A stretch of DNA of 64,000 nt, from positions 94,804 to 158,803 of the forward strand of contig JAZBPX010000066.1 in the NCBI GenBank assembly GCA_036351775.1, given 5' to 3'. The notes beneath the pieces are model-generated. The model was not told the DNA's origin, did not search any database, and saw only the letters and a program-made list of their open reading frames with translations. The DNA is from Pacificimonas sp036351775. GTDB lineage: Bacteria > Pseudomonadota > Alphaproteobacteria > Sphingomonadales > Sphingomonadaceae. The position numbers were made by a program, and so were the translations under genes. Below are positions 43,694 through 52,383 of this stretch, one piece after another (positions within the stretch are counted from its first letter, which is position 1; every line of letters begins with the position of its first letter).

Positions 43694-44910
43694 TCCTCGG
43701 TCTCCACATGATTGTCGCTGACTGCCTCGATGGGCTCGCCCCTGAACATGGCGCGAATCTGCCGCGCGGCCTGCCGGATGCGCTGCTCATTCTCGACAAA
43801 GGCGATCCGCACGAAACTTTCGCCCCGCTCGCCAAAGCCCACGCCCGGCGACACGGCCACGCCCGCCTTGTCGATCAGCTCGTTGGCAAAGCCCAGCGCG
43901 CCAAGATGGGCAAACTGCGGCGGCACCGGAGCCCAGACATACATGCTGGCCTTGGGCACCGGCAGGTCCCAGCCCGCCCGGCCAAAGCTTTCGATCAGCA
44001 CGTCGCGGCGGCGCTTGTACATCTCGCGCCGCTTGGCGATCTCCGCTTCCGGCCCGTCCAGCGCCGCCACGGCGGCGACCTGAATGGGCGTGAACGCGCC
44101 GTAATCCAGATAGGATTTCACCCGTGTCAGCGCGCCGACCAGCTCCGGGTTGCCGACCGCAAACCCCATTCGCCACCCGGCCATCGAAAAGGTCTTCGAC
44201 ATGGACGTGAACTCGATCGCCACGTCCTTCGCGCCCGGCACTTCGAGAATGGAGGGCGGCGGATTTCCGTCGAAGTAGATCTCCGCATAGGCGAGATCGG
44301 AAATCACCCACAGGCCGTGGTGCCGCGCGAAATTCACCACGTCATGATAGAAATCGAGGTCGACCGTCTCCGCCGTCGGGTTCGACGGATAGCCGATCAC
44401 CAGCACGGTCGGTTTCGGCACCGTATAGCGCATCTGGTAATCGAGATTGTGAAAGAAATCCGGGCCCGGCGATGTCGGGATGGACCGGATCGTCGCGCCG
44501 GCGATGATGAAGCCGAAGGCGTGGATCGGATAGCTGGGATTCGGCGACAGGATCACGTCGCCCGGCGCGGTGATCGCCTGCGCCAGGTTCGCCAGCCCCT
44601 CCTTCGACCCCAGCGTGACGCAGATTTCCTTGTCATGGTCCAGATCGACGCCGAACCGCCGCTTGTAATAGCGCGCCTGCGCCTTTCTCAGGCCCTCGAT
44701 CCCCCTCGACGCGGAATAGCGGTGCGCCTTCGGATCGCGCGCGGTTTCGGCCAGCTTTTCGATGACGTGCGCGGGCGGCGGCGTATCGGGATTGCCCATG
44801 CCCAGATCGATGATGTCCCGGCCCTGCGCGCGCGCCTCTGCCTTCCGCCGGTTCACCTCGGCGAAGACATAGGGCGGCAGGCGTTTGATCCGGTAGAACT
44901 CGTCACTCAT
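43690..44910 (-). CDS. alaC: Class I/II aminotransferase, AlaC-like
   Basis: 406 residues. MSDEFYRIKRLPPYVFAEVNRRKAEARAQGRDIIDLGMGNPD and the PLP-Lys motif in TSMSKTFSMAGWRMGFAVGNPEL match the AlaC/LL-diaminopimelate aminotransferase-like group, which makes alanine from pyruvate. A place in aspartate-family synthesis is suggested by its overlap with hom. The start at 44910 follows from the family N-terminus; the frame is open much further upstream. It is divergent from phaC with 158 bases between. Confidence 0.88.
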   Translation of the reverse strand: MSDEFYRIKRLPPYVFAEVNRRKAEARAQGRDIIDLGMGNPDTPPPAHVIEKLAETARDPKAHRYSASRGIEGLRKAQARYYKRRFGVDLDHDKEICVTLGSKEGLANLAQAITAPGDVILSPNPSYPIHAFGFIIAGATIRSIPTSPGPDFFHNLDYQMRYTVPKPTVLVIGYPSNPTAETVDLDFYHDVVNFARHHGLWVISDLAYAEIYFDGNPPPSILEVPGAKDVAIEFTSMSKTFSMAGWRMGFAVGNPELVGALTRVKSYLDYGAFTPIQVAAVAALDGPEAEIAKRREMYKRRRDVLIESFGRAGWDLPVPKASMYVWAPVPPQFAHLGALGFANELIDKAGVAVSPGVGFGERGESFVRIAFVENEQRIRQAARQIRAMFRGEPIEAVSDNHVETEE

Positions 44911-45068
44911 CGATAGGCACTCTCGGGCTGGTTCCCATTCTCCATTTGCAAGCCGCGCGGCGCGGGCGCACAACCTGCCGCCGAAGCGCTTAAGCGGGGC
45001 CCGCCCCCCTTGGCGAGAGAAAATGGGTGCGCGCGCGACGCCGCGGCCCGCCTGAGGGAGAGTTGGCG

Positions 45069-46925
45069 ATGGCAAAGGGCTCGGACGCGAACGACAGCGG
45101 AACGGAAGACGCCGCACCCCCCCTGCCGGACATGACCGCGATGGCGGAGCGCATGACCTACGTCTCCGGCAAGATGCAGCAGATGATGATGCAGTTCTGG
45201 ACCGAGCAGCAGGAAAAGTCCGCCGGTGCCGCCGCCCAGCCTCTCGCTGCGCCCACGATACCCGCACCCAGCGCCCTCGATCCGTTCGGCATGGCGCAGC
45301 TTTGGCCCCAGGTCACGACCGCTATGCTGTCGGACCCCGCCCGGCTTGCGCAGATGCAGGCGGATTTCATGCAGGACGCCGCAAAACTGTGGCAGAACCT
45401 GCTCTCGGGCGACGCAGATGGGGACGAAACCGCGCAAAAGGGGCGCCCCGACCGCCGCTTTGCAGGCGAAGGCTGGACCGAGATCCCCGCCTTCCACTTC
45501 ATCAAGCAGGCCTATCTGATGGCCAGCCAGTACCTCCTCGACGCGGTCACGGGGACAGAAGGGCTGAGCGAGAAGGAGCGTGAGAAGGCCGCCTTCTACA
45601 CGAAGCAATATGTCGATGCGCTTTCGCCCTCGAACTACGCGCTTACGAACCCCGAAGTCCTTCGGGAAACCATGGAAACCGGCGGCGAGAACCTCTTGAA
45701 GGGCACCGAGAATATGCTCGGCGACCTCGAACGCGGCCGGATGCGGATGACCGACGAGGATGCCTTCGAGGTCGGCGTCAACGTCGCCGCCACGCCGGGT
45801 CAGGTGGTCTTCGAGAACCGCCTGTTCCAGCTCATCCAGTACACCCCCACGACGAAACAGGTGTACGAGGTGCCGCTCCTCATCTTCCCGCCGTGGATCA
45901 ATAAATTCTACATTCTCGACCTGACGAAGGAGAAGAGCTTCATCGCCTGGTGCCTCGACCAAGGCATTCAGGTCTATGTCGTCTCGTGGAAAAACGCCGA
46001 CGAGACCTTGGCCGACGTAGAACTGGATCACTACGTCCTCGAAGGCTTCCTGCCCGCCATAGACAAGGCGATCGAGAATACCGGCGCGCCCGCCGTGAAT
46101 ACCATCGGCTATTGCGTCGCCGGCACGACCTTGTCTGCGGTCCTCGCCTATCTCGACGAGAAAGGCGATGCCGAAAAGGTCCTCAGCGCCACGTTCTTCA
46201 CGGCGCAGGTCGACTTTACTGAGGCTGGCGACCTCCAGGTCTTTGTCGACGATAACGAGCTTGAGAAAATTGACGAGCTCGCCGCCGGGCAAGGCTATCT
46301 CGACGGCCGGTATATGGCCAGCACTTTCAACATGTTACGGTCGAACGACCTCATCTGGAATTATGTCGTCAACAACTATCTGATGGGCCGTCAGTATCTG
46401 CCCTTCGATCTCCTCTACTGGAACTCCGACGCCACCAACGTCCCCGCCAAATGGCACGCCGCCTATCTCCGCGACCTCTACCGCGACAACAAACTCGCCC
46501 AGCCCGGCGGCATCACGGTCGACGGCGTCCCCATCGACCTCGGCACCGTGAAAACCCCGGTCTACATCCAGGCTGGCAAGGACGATCATATCGCCCCCCT
46601 GCCCTCGGTCTGGAAACTCACCGAACATTTCGGCGGCGAAAAGCGCTTCCTCCTCGCCGGCAGCGGCCATATCGCCGGCGTCGTCAATCCGCCCTCGGCG
46701 AAGAAATACCAGCACTGGACACTCGACGGCGACCTCCCCGACACGCTCGCCGAATTTCAGGATCAGGCCACTGAGCATCCCGGGTCTTGGTGGCCCAACT
46801 GGCTGGACTGGATCGCTCCGCGCTCTGGCGAAAAGGTGAAGGCGACTCCGCCCGGCAAAGGTAAGCTGAAGGCTATCGAACCCGCGCCCGGCCGCTACGT
46901 AAAGGAGCGGATTGGGGCCAGTTGA
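45069..46925 (+). CDS. phaC: Class I poly(3-hydroxyalkanoate) polymerase
   Basis: 618 residues, typical of class I synthases. A helical N-terminal domain (about 1-220) precedes an alpha/beta hydrolase. The lipase-like box is TIGYCVAGTTLS with catalytic C349; D505 is in AGKDDHIAPL and H534 in GSGHIAGVVNPP, matching C319/D480/H508 of the Cupriavidus enzyme. It polymerises (R)-3-hydroxyacyl-CoA into storage granules. GGGAGAG lies 6 bases upstream of the start. No phaA, phaB, phasin or phaR is next to it. Confidence 0.94.
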   Translation: MAKGSDANDSGTEDAAPPLPDMTAMAERMTYVSGKMQQMMMQFWTEQQEKSAGAAAQPLAAPTIPAPSALDPFGMAQLWPQVTTAMLSDPARLAQMQADFMQDAAKLWQNLLSGDADGDETAQKGRPDRRFAGEGWTEIPAFHFIKQAYLMASQYLLDAVTGTEGLSEKEREKAAFYTKQYVDALSPSNYALTNPEVLRETMETGGENLLKGTENMLGDLERGRMRMTDEDAFEVGVNVAATPGQVVFENRLFQLIQYTPTTKQVYEVPLLIFPPWINKFYILDLTKEKSFIAWCLDQGIQVYVVSWKNADETLADVELDHYVLEGFLPAIDKAIENTGAPAVNTIGYCVAGTTLSAVLAYLDEKGDAEKVLSATFFTAQVDFTEAGDLQVFVDDNELEKIDELAAGQGYLDGRYMASTFNMLRSNDLIWNYVVNNYLMGRQYLPFDLLYWNSDATNVPAKWHAAYLRDLYRDNKLAQPGGITVDGVPIDLGTVKTPVYIQAGKDDHIAPLPSVWKLTEHFGGEKRFLLAGSGHIAGVVNPPSAKKYQHWTLDGDLPDTLAEFQDQATEHPGSWWPNWLDWIAPRSGEKVKATPPGKGKLKAIEPAPGRYVKERIGAS

Positions 46926-46961
46926 CGGAATCCAGCGACGAACGCGTGATAGGTACTTGCC

Positions 46962-46974
46962 TTGACGCGATTCG
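46962..46974 (+). promoter_or_regulatory. TTGACG with GcrA/CcrM-type site CGATTCG before the M23-bactofilin genes
   Basis: TTGACG (46962-46967) looks like a -35. CGATTCG (46968-46974) starts immediately after it and fits both the CcrM methylation site GANTC and the YGAKTCG motif reported for GcrA-dependent promoters. It lies about 70 bases upstream of the M23 peptidase start. A clear -10 is not visible, as is usual for GcrA targets. Confidence 0.4.
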
Positions 46975-47042
46975 CCTGCGTAGCGTCTTGAGCTGAAATA
47001 AGGGGATGAAGTCGGCACCAGCCGATTTCGGTCAGGGGCTTG

Positions 47043-48173
47043 GTGATTTCCAAACTGTTTACGTCGCTCGCTGGCAAGGTGTCGTCCCTTTTCGTCGACC
47101 GCGAAATCTACATGCGGTCAAACGACAAGCTCAGTTTCCTCACCATCTCGGCTGCCAAACAGAGGGTCGCCCTAATCACGCTCGGCACCGTCTTCCTTGG
47201 CTGGCTAGTCCTGTCCGGCAACCTTCTCGCCTCCCAGCTCGACATGCTCGCCGAGCGCAGCAGCGTCGCTGCCATGCTGTCAGACGCGCAGGACACCTAC
47301 CGCGACGCGCGCCAGAAACAGCGGTCCGCAGCAGAACGCGCGAGTGAGCTGGAGGCGCGGCAGGAGGCGCTGGAGGGGCTTGCAACGGAGTATTTCCGCT
47401 TGCCAAGCGAAGAGAGCAGCTTGGGCGGCACCAGCAAGCTCGAAGAAAGCGCGGTTCGCGATCCGCTTTCCCGGCTCGCTGCGGTAAAGTCCCGGCAGGC
47501 AGACTTCATTGCCGAGTTCGAACGCCTCGCCAGAGAGCGGGCGACGCGCGCCGAACTGGCTGTGTCGAACCTTGGTCTCGATCTCGAGCGGTTGACGCGC
47601 ACCGGTGCGGCGCGCGGCGGTCCGCTTGTACCGGCATCGTTTGACGACGCGGACGACCTCCTGCGGCTCTCCGAAACCATTTATCGGCTTGACCGGCTCG
47701 AAAGGGCGCTCCTGTCCGTACCCAGCTTTGCGCCTGCAGAAAGCGGAAGTCTTTCCAGTGGCTATGGTCTTCGCCGCGACCCCTTCACCCGCCGCGCCGC
47801 CATGCATCAGGGGCAGGATTTTCGCGGGCCCCACCGCTCAGCCATCCGGGCGGCGGCCAGCGGCACGGTTGTACGCGCAGGTTGGTGGGCGGGCTATGGC
47901 CGTGTGGTCGTGATCGATCACGGCGCTGGTATCGAAACGCGCTACGCCCATCTCGCAGCCTTCGACGTCAAAAAGGGTGATATCGTACAGCAGGGTGACC
48001 GGATCGGCGGCATGGGTTCTTCCGGCCGCTCGACCGGCACCCACCTGCACTTTGAGGTTCGTATTGACGGCAAGGCGGTTAATCCGCGGCCATTTCTGGA
48101 GGCCCCCGACCATGTTCTCCAAATCCAAGCCGCAGCCGGAGAGCGGCTCCATGCCCAGCCGCAAGACCTCTGA
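47043..48173 (+). CDS. M23-family peptidoglycan endopeptidase with N-terminal membrane anchor
   Basis: 376 residues. One membrane segment (about 40-62, VALITLGTVFLGWLVLSGNLL) follows FVDREIYMRSNDKLSFL. A coiled-coil region (about 70-220) separates it from a C-terminal LytM domain with SGYGLRRDPFTRRAAMHQGQDFRG (HxxxD zinc ligands), VVIDHGAGIETRYAHL and the HLHFEV motif. It should cut peptidoglycan cross-bridges in the periplasm. The start is GTG 47043 after AGGGG; TTG 47040 is possible. Its last 62 bases overlap the bactofilin gene; such pairs set cell shape in other bacteria. Confidence 0.88.
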   Translation: MISKLFTSLAGKVSSLFVDREIYMRSNDKLSFLTISAAKQRVALITLGTVFLGWLVLSGNLLASQLDMLAERSSVAAMLSDAQDTYRDARQKQRSAAERASELEARQEALEGLATEYFRLPSEESSLGGTSKLEESAVRDPLSRLAAVKSRQADFIAEFERLARERATRAELAVSNLGLDLERLTRTGAARGGPLVPASFDDADDLLRLSETIYRLDRLERALLSVPSFAPAESGSLSSGYGLRRDPFTRRAAMHQGQDFRGPHRSAIRAAASGTVVRAGWWAGYGRVVVIDHGAGIETRYAHLAAFDVKKGDIVQQGDRIGGMGSSGRSTGTHLHFEVRIDGKAVNPRPFLEAPDHVLQIQAAAGERLHAQPQDL

Positions 48174-48525
48174 AGGCGGAGCCTTTTCCATCATCGGCAG
48201 CGATGTGAAAATCACCGGCGACGTCGTGGCCGCTGGCGACCTCCATATTGACGGCGCTGTCGAGGGGGATGTGACCTGCCGCAGTTTGATTGTCGGAGAG
48301 GGCGGACAGGTTCACGGTGCTATCACAGCGGATGAGGCCAAGATCGCGGGCACGACTGAGGGCCGCATCTCGGCAAAATCACTCACCGTCACCGCAACTG
48401 CCAGAACAACTGGCGATATCGACTATGAACGGATCGTCATCGAATCGGGCGCGCGCACGAACGGCCAGCTCACACGCCGCGCCGACGATGCGGGTCTGAA
48501 GCTTGTCGCGGATCAGGCCGACTAA
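48112..48525 (+). CDS. Bactofilin
   Basis: 137 residues. A disordered N-terminus (MFSKSKPQPESGSMPSRK) precedes the DUF583 beta-helix: FSIIGSDVKITGDVVAAGDLHIDGAVEGDVTCRSLIVGEGGQVHGAITADEAKIAGTTEG-like repeats of about 17 residues, ending in a short tail. Bactofilins polymerise without nucleotide into filaments under the membrane and place cell-wall enzymes. It begins inside the M23 peptidase gene in another frame, so the two are tightly coupled. Confidence 0.9.
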   Translation: MFSKSKPQPESGSMPSRKTSEGGAFSIIGSDVKITGDVVAAGDLHIDGAVEGDVTCRSLIVGEGGQVHGAITADEAKIAGTTEGRISAKSLTVTATARTTGDIDYERIVIESGARTNGQLTRRADDAGLKLVADQAD

Positions 48526-48547
48526 CCCGATCTGACAATCTCGGGTT

Positions 48548-49240
48548 TTACCGCGGGCGCGGCAGGTTGGGCATCGGCGTCCGGCCAGGGCGATCCTTGC
48601 GCGGCTGCTGCGCCTGATAGGCTTCCGCGCAGTGCCCGTTGCAATAGGGGAATCCAGGTTCCGCCGGCTTGCCGCAAAAATGAAATTCCGGCTCGCCAGG
48701 ATGGCCAATGGGCCACTTGCAAATCCGCTCGTTCAGATCGAGCAAGGAGGTCTTGTCCTTGATCTTCGCGCTCCGCGGTGCCGGGCGAAGCGGCTTCTTG
48801 GGTGCCGGACGCGGTGCGGGGCGCGGATCGTGGATCTGGATACGCGGTGCCGGTGTAGAGCTCTGGTCCACATCGCTACGCTTGGACAGCGGGACCTTCG
48901 GTTCGATGGCCACGACAGTCTCTTCAACCGGCGGTTCGGCTTCGTCCGGCGTGTCGGCAGGCGCTGGCGCAGGCTCCGGAACAACCGTTTCGGCGGCAGG
49001 CTTCGCCTCACTTTTCTTCTTTTTCTTCTTTGGTTTTGCGGCCTTGACCGGCGCGGCGGGCGCTGCCTTCCTCTTGTCCGCTTTCACGGGCGACGGGCGC
49101 TTCTCAAGGCCCAGGCGGTGCGCCTTGCCGATCACGGCATTGCGGCTGACGCCGCCGAGTTCTTCGGCGATTCTCGATGCCGGATGGCCCTCTTCCCACA
49201 TCCGTTTCAGCACATCGATTCGTTCGTCGGTCCATGACAT
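48548..49240 (-). CDS. gcrA: Cell-cycle regulator GcrA
   Basis: 230 residues. The N-terminus MSWTDERIDVLKRMWEEGHPASRIAEELGGVSRNAVIGKAHRLGLEKRPSP is the GcrA DNA-binding domain. A long Lys/Pro/Glu-rich linker (about 50-165) and the C-terminal sigma-70-contacting part (LLDLNERICKWPIGHPGEPEFHFCGKPAEPGFPYCNGHCAEAYQ), with its row of cysteines, are intact. It is longer than the 173 residues of Caulobacter GcrA because of the linker. It guides RNA polymerase to methylated GANTC promoters in S phase. It converges on the bactofilin gene. Confidence 0.93.
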   Translation of the reverse strand: MSWTDERIDVLKRMWEEGHPASRIAEELGGVSRNAVIGKAHRLGLEKRPSPVKADKRKAAPAAPVKAAKPKKKKKKSEAKPAAETVVPEPAPAPADTPDEAEPPVEETVVAIEPKVPLSKRSDVDQSSTPAPRIQIHDPRPAPRPAPKKPLRPAPRSAKIKDKTSLLDLNERICKWPIGHPGEPEFHFCGKPAEPGFPYCNGHCAEAYQAQQPRKDRPGRTPMPNLPRPR

Positions 49241-49334
49241 GGTTCGGGCGGTTCCTCTTGGCTTTCAAAACGCGTCATCGGTGAAATCGAGCGCGGCTTG
49301 CGGCGATAGATAGGCAGGCGTAGGCGGTGACGCC

Positions 49335-50165
49335 ATGGCTGAAGACAGATTTGCAGTGCAGACCCGCCCGGAACCGGGCGAACCGCTGATCCCGTTCATC
49401 AACTGGCGCGGTCTGGCAACGCTGTACATGAAGGAGGTCCGGCGCTTCTTCAAGGTTCAGCTGCAAACCATCTATGCGCCCGCCATCACCACCCTTCTCT
49501 TCCTCGCGATCTTCACAATCGCGCTTGGCCGCGGCGACCGGGAGGTCATGGGGTTTCCCTTCAACGCCTTTCTCGCGCCCGGCCTGATCATCATGGGCAT
49601 GATCCAGAACGCCTTCGCCAACAGTTCGTCCTCGCTCCTGATCGGCAAGGTTCAGGGCACGATCATCGACGTCCTGATGCCGCCCATCTCCACCGGAGAG
49701 CTGCTGACCAGTTTCGTCGCGGGCGCTGTCACGCGCGGCTTCCTCGTCGGTCTTGCCGTCTTTGCCGCCATGTGGCTCTGGCCGGACCTCCAGCCGGTCA
49801 TCCGCGAGCCCTGGGCCGTCCTTTATTTCGGCATCGCCGGTACTGCGCTTCTTGGCCTGCTCGGCGTCATGACCGGCCTGTGGGCGGACAAGTTCGACCA
49901 TTCAGCCGCCGTCACCAACTTCCTCGTTCAGCCGCTCGCGCTCCTCTCCGGCACCTTCTACGTCATCGAACGCCTGCCCGCCGCTTTCCAGACCGTTAGC
50001 CTGTTCAATCCCTTTTTCTACATCATCGACGGGTTTCGTTACGGCTTTCTCGGCGTGTCAGACGGCCCGGTCGTGCAGGGCGCGCTGATCCTTCTCGCGC
50101 TCAATGCCATTCTTGCCGCGCTCGCCTATTGGCTGCTTGCCACCGGCTGGCGCATCAAGAGCTGA
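49335..50165 (+). CDS. ABC-2 type transporter permease
   Basis: 276 residues with six membrane helices and the ABC-2 signature region (FHVIERLPAAFQTVSLFNPFFYIIDGFRYGFLG, reading FYVIERLP). An amphipathic N-terminal helix (WRGLATLYMKEVRRFFKVQLQTIYAPAITTLLFL) is typical of polysaccharide- or drug-exporting permeases such as YadH. Its ATPase partner is not adjacent on either side: gcrA is divergent upstream and argD follows by 85 bases. The substrate is unknown. Confidence 0.85.
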   Translation: MAEDRFAVQTRPEPGEPLIPFINWRGLATLYMKEVRRFFKVQLQTIYAPAITTLLFLAIFTIALGRGDREVMGFPFNAFLAPGLIIMGMIQNAFANSSSSLLIGKVQGTIIDVLMPPISTGELLTSFVAGAVTRGFLVGLAVFAAMWLWPDLQPVIREPWAVLYFGIAGTALLGLLGVMTGLWADKFDHSAAVTNFLVQPLALLSGTFYVIERLPAAFQTVSLFNPFFYIIDGFRYGFLGVSDGPVVQGALILLALNAILAALAYWLLATGWRIKS

Positions 50166-50250
50166 GCGCCCCCGTTTGACTTCCACCGCGCAGGGGGCAT
50201 ATCCGCCGCTCACCGCCCACATTCCCGCCCGAGAAGGACGAAGCCCCGTC

Positions 50251-51453
50251 ATGACCATCCCCGCCCTGATGCCCACCTATGGCCGCTGCGAAGTCGAACC
50301 CGTCCGCGGTGAGGGCGCCTATCTGATCGGCAAGGACGGCAAGCGCTATCTCGACTTCGCCAGCGGTATTGCCGTCAACTGCCTCGGCCACTCGCACCCC
50401 CACCTCATCGAGACGATCCAGAAGCAGGCCGCGACGTTGATGCACGTCTCGAACCTCTATTCGGTGCCGGGGCAGTGGGAACTCGCCCAGCGCCTCGTCG
50501 ATGTCACTTTCGCCGACACGGTGTTCTTCACCAATTCGGGCGTCGAGGCGTTCGAGTGCGCCGCCAAGACCGCCCTCGCCTACCAGCATGTGACCGGTCA
50601 TCCCGAACGCAACCGGATCATCACCTACCACAGCGCCTTCCACGGCCGGTCCATCGCCGCCATCTCCGCCACCGGCTCCGAAAAGCTCCGCACGCCGTTC
50701 GAGCCTCTCCCCGACTGGTCCGACCACGCCCCCTTCAACGACCTGGCGGCCACCGAGGCCCTCATTACCGAGGCGACCGCCGGCATCATGGTCGAACCGA
50801 TCCAGGGCGAGGGCGGCATCCTCCCCGCCACACCCGAATTCTTGAAAGGCCTCCGCGCACTCTGCGACAAGCACGATCTGATGCTCATCCTCGACGAGGT
50901 GCAGTGCGGCGTCGCGCGCACCGGCACGCTGTTCGCGTATGAACAATATGGCATCGAGCCCGACATCATGGCCATCGCCAAGGGCATCGGCGGTGGCTTC
51001 CCGCTCGGTGCCTGTCTCGCCACGGAGAAGGCCGCGACCGGCATGACCGTCGGCACGCACGGCTCCACTTATGGCGGCAATCCGCTCGGCATGGCGGCGG
51101 GCATGGCGGTCCTCGATGTCGTCGCCGAACCGGCCTTCCTTGAGGATGTAAACAGGAAGGGTGAGCGCCTGCGCCACGCGCTCGAGCAGATGATCCCGAA
51201 CCATAACGATCTCTTCGAAAGCGTTCGCGGCAAGGGACTGATGCTCGGCGTCCGGATGACCGAGGCGAGCCGGCCCTTTGTCAATTTCGCCCGCCAGTTC
51301 GGCATCCTGACCGTTGCCGCCGGCGACAATGTCGTCCGCATCCTGCCCCCCCTGAACATCGAGGAAGAGCATATCCGCGAGTGTGTCGATAAGCTGTCCG
51401 AAGCGGCCACGGCCTACAAGGAGGCTCAGGCAACCGGCGAAGCGCCCTCATAG
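50251..51453 (+). CDS. argD: Acetylornithine aminotransferase
   Basis: 400 residues, class III PLP aminotransferase. YLIGKDGKRYLDFASGIAVNCLGHSHPHL, FFTNSGVEAFECAAKTAL, YHSAFHGRSIAAISATGSEK, EPIQGEGGI, LILDEVQCGVARTGTLFAYEQYGIEPDIMAIAKGIGGGFPLGA (PLP Lys in AKG) and GSTYGGNPL are all present. It makes N-acetylornithine for arginine. The start at 50251 lies 6 bases after CCCCGTC with GAGAAGGA upstream. It is followed by argF after 3 bases and hslO, one operon. Confidence 0.92.
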   Translation: MTIPALMPTYGRCEVEPVRGEGAYLIGKDGKRYLDFASGIAVNCLGHSHPHLIETIQKQAATLMHVSNLYSVPGQWELAQRLVDVTFADTVFFTNSGVEAFECAAKTALAYQHVTGHPERNRIITYHSAFHGRSIAAISATGSEKLRTPFEPLPDWSDHAPFNDLAATEALITEATAGIMVEPIQGEGGILPATPEFLKGLRALCDKHDLMLILDEVQCGVARTGTLFAYEQYGIEPDIMAIAKGIGGGFPLGACLATEKAATGMTVGTHGSTYGGNPLGMAAGMAVLDVVAEPAFLEDVNRKGERLRHALEQMIPNHNDLFESVRGKGLMLGVRMTEASRPFVNFARQFGILTVAAGDNVVRILPPLNIEEEHIRECVDKLSEAATAYKEAQATGEAPS

Positions 51454-51456
51454 GCG

Positions 51457-52383
51457 ATGCCCAACTTCCTCGACCTCGATCCGGTCGGGCCGGATGCCCT
51501 GCGCACGATCATCGACGCTGCAAAGGCCCGCAAGGCTGCCCGCGCGGGGCTACCGAAGGGCATGGCCGATGACGACGCGACGCTTGACGGCCACGTCCTT
51601 GCTTCGGTCTTTGAAAAGACTTCCACCCGCACCCGCGTCTCCTTCGAAATCGCAATGCGCCAGCTCGGCGGCACAGCGCTGACCCTGTCTGCGGGCTCGA
51701 TGCAGATCGGCATCGGCGAAACCATAGACGACACCGCCCGCGTCCTCTCCCGATACGTAGACATCATTCAGCTCCGGACGGACCGACACGACAAGCTTAC
51801 GGCGCTCGCGGAGGCCGCAAGTGTTCCCGTCATCAACGGCCTGACCGACGACACGCATCCCTGCCAGCTCGTTGCCGACGTCATGACGGTCGAGGAGCGC
51901 CTGAACCGGCCCGTTTCCGAGACCACATGGGCCTGGCTCGGCGATGGCAACAATGTCTGCCAGTCGATGATCGAGGCCTGCGGGCTGTTGGGCTTCACGC
52001 TGCGCCTCTCCACGCCCGCCGCTTACGATCCCGATGACCGCTTCGTTGCCACTGCAGAAGCGCGCGGCGCAAAGATCGAGGTGGTCCGCAACCCGCACGA
52101 GGCTGTGCGCGGAGCGGACGTCATTGTCACGGACACCTGGGTTTCCATGGGGGACCGCGACCGCAACAAACGGATCATTGCGCTATCGCCTTATCAGGTG
52201 AACGAGGCGCTGATGGCTGAGGCTGCTGACGAAGCTGTCTTCATCCACTGTCTGCCGGCGCACCGGGGCGAGGAGGTCACCGATGCGGTGATCGACGGGA
52301 CACAGTCCGCGGTTTTCGATCAGGCCGAGAACCGCGTCCATGCGCAAAAGGCAATCCTCCTCTGGTGCCTCGGCAAGCTCTGA
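51457..52383 (+). CDS. argF: Ornithine carbamoyltransferase
   Basis: 308 residues. The carbamoyl-phosphate site FEKTSTRTRVSFEIAMRQLGG, the HPCQ motif in DDTHPCQLVADVMTVEE, and the ornithine-site HCLPAHRGEEV identify the enzyme, which makes citrulline from ornithine. Three bases separate it from argD, and its stop TGA overlaps the hslO ATG (TGATG). Confidence 0.95.
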   Translation: MPNFLDLDPVGPDALRTIIDAAKARKAARAGLPKGMADDDATLDGHVLASVFEKTSTRTRVSFEIAMRQLGGTALTLSAGSMQIGIGETIDDTARVLSRYVDIIQLRTDRHDKLTALAEAASVPVINGLTDDTHPCQLVADVMTVEERLNRPVSETTWAWLGDGNNVCQSMIEACGLLGFTLRLSTPAAYDPDDRFVATAEARGAKIEVVRNPHEAVRGADVIVTDTWVSMGDRDRNKRIIALSPYQVNEALMAEAADEAVFIHCLPAHRGEEVTDAVIDGTQSAVFDQAENRVHAQKAILLWCLGKL

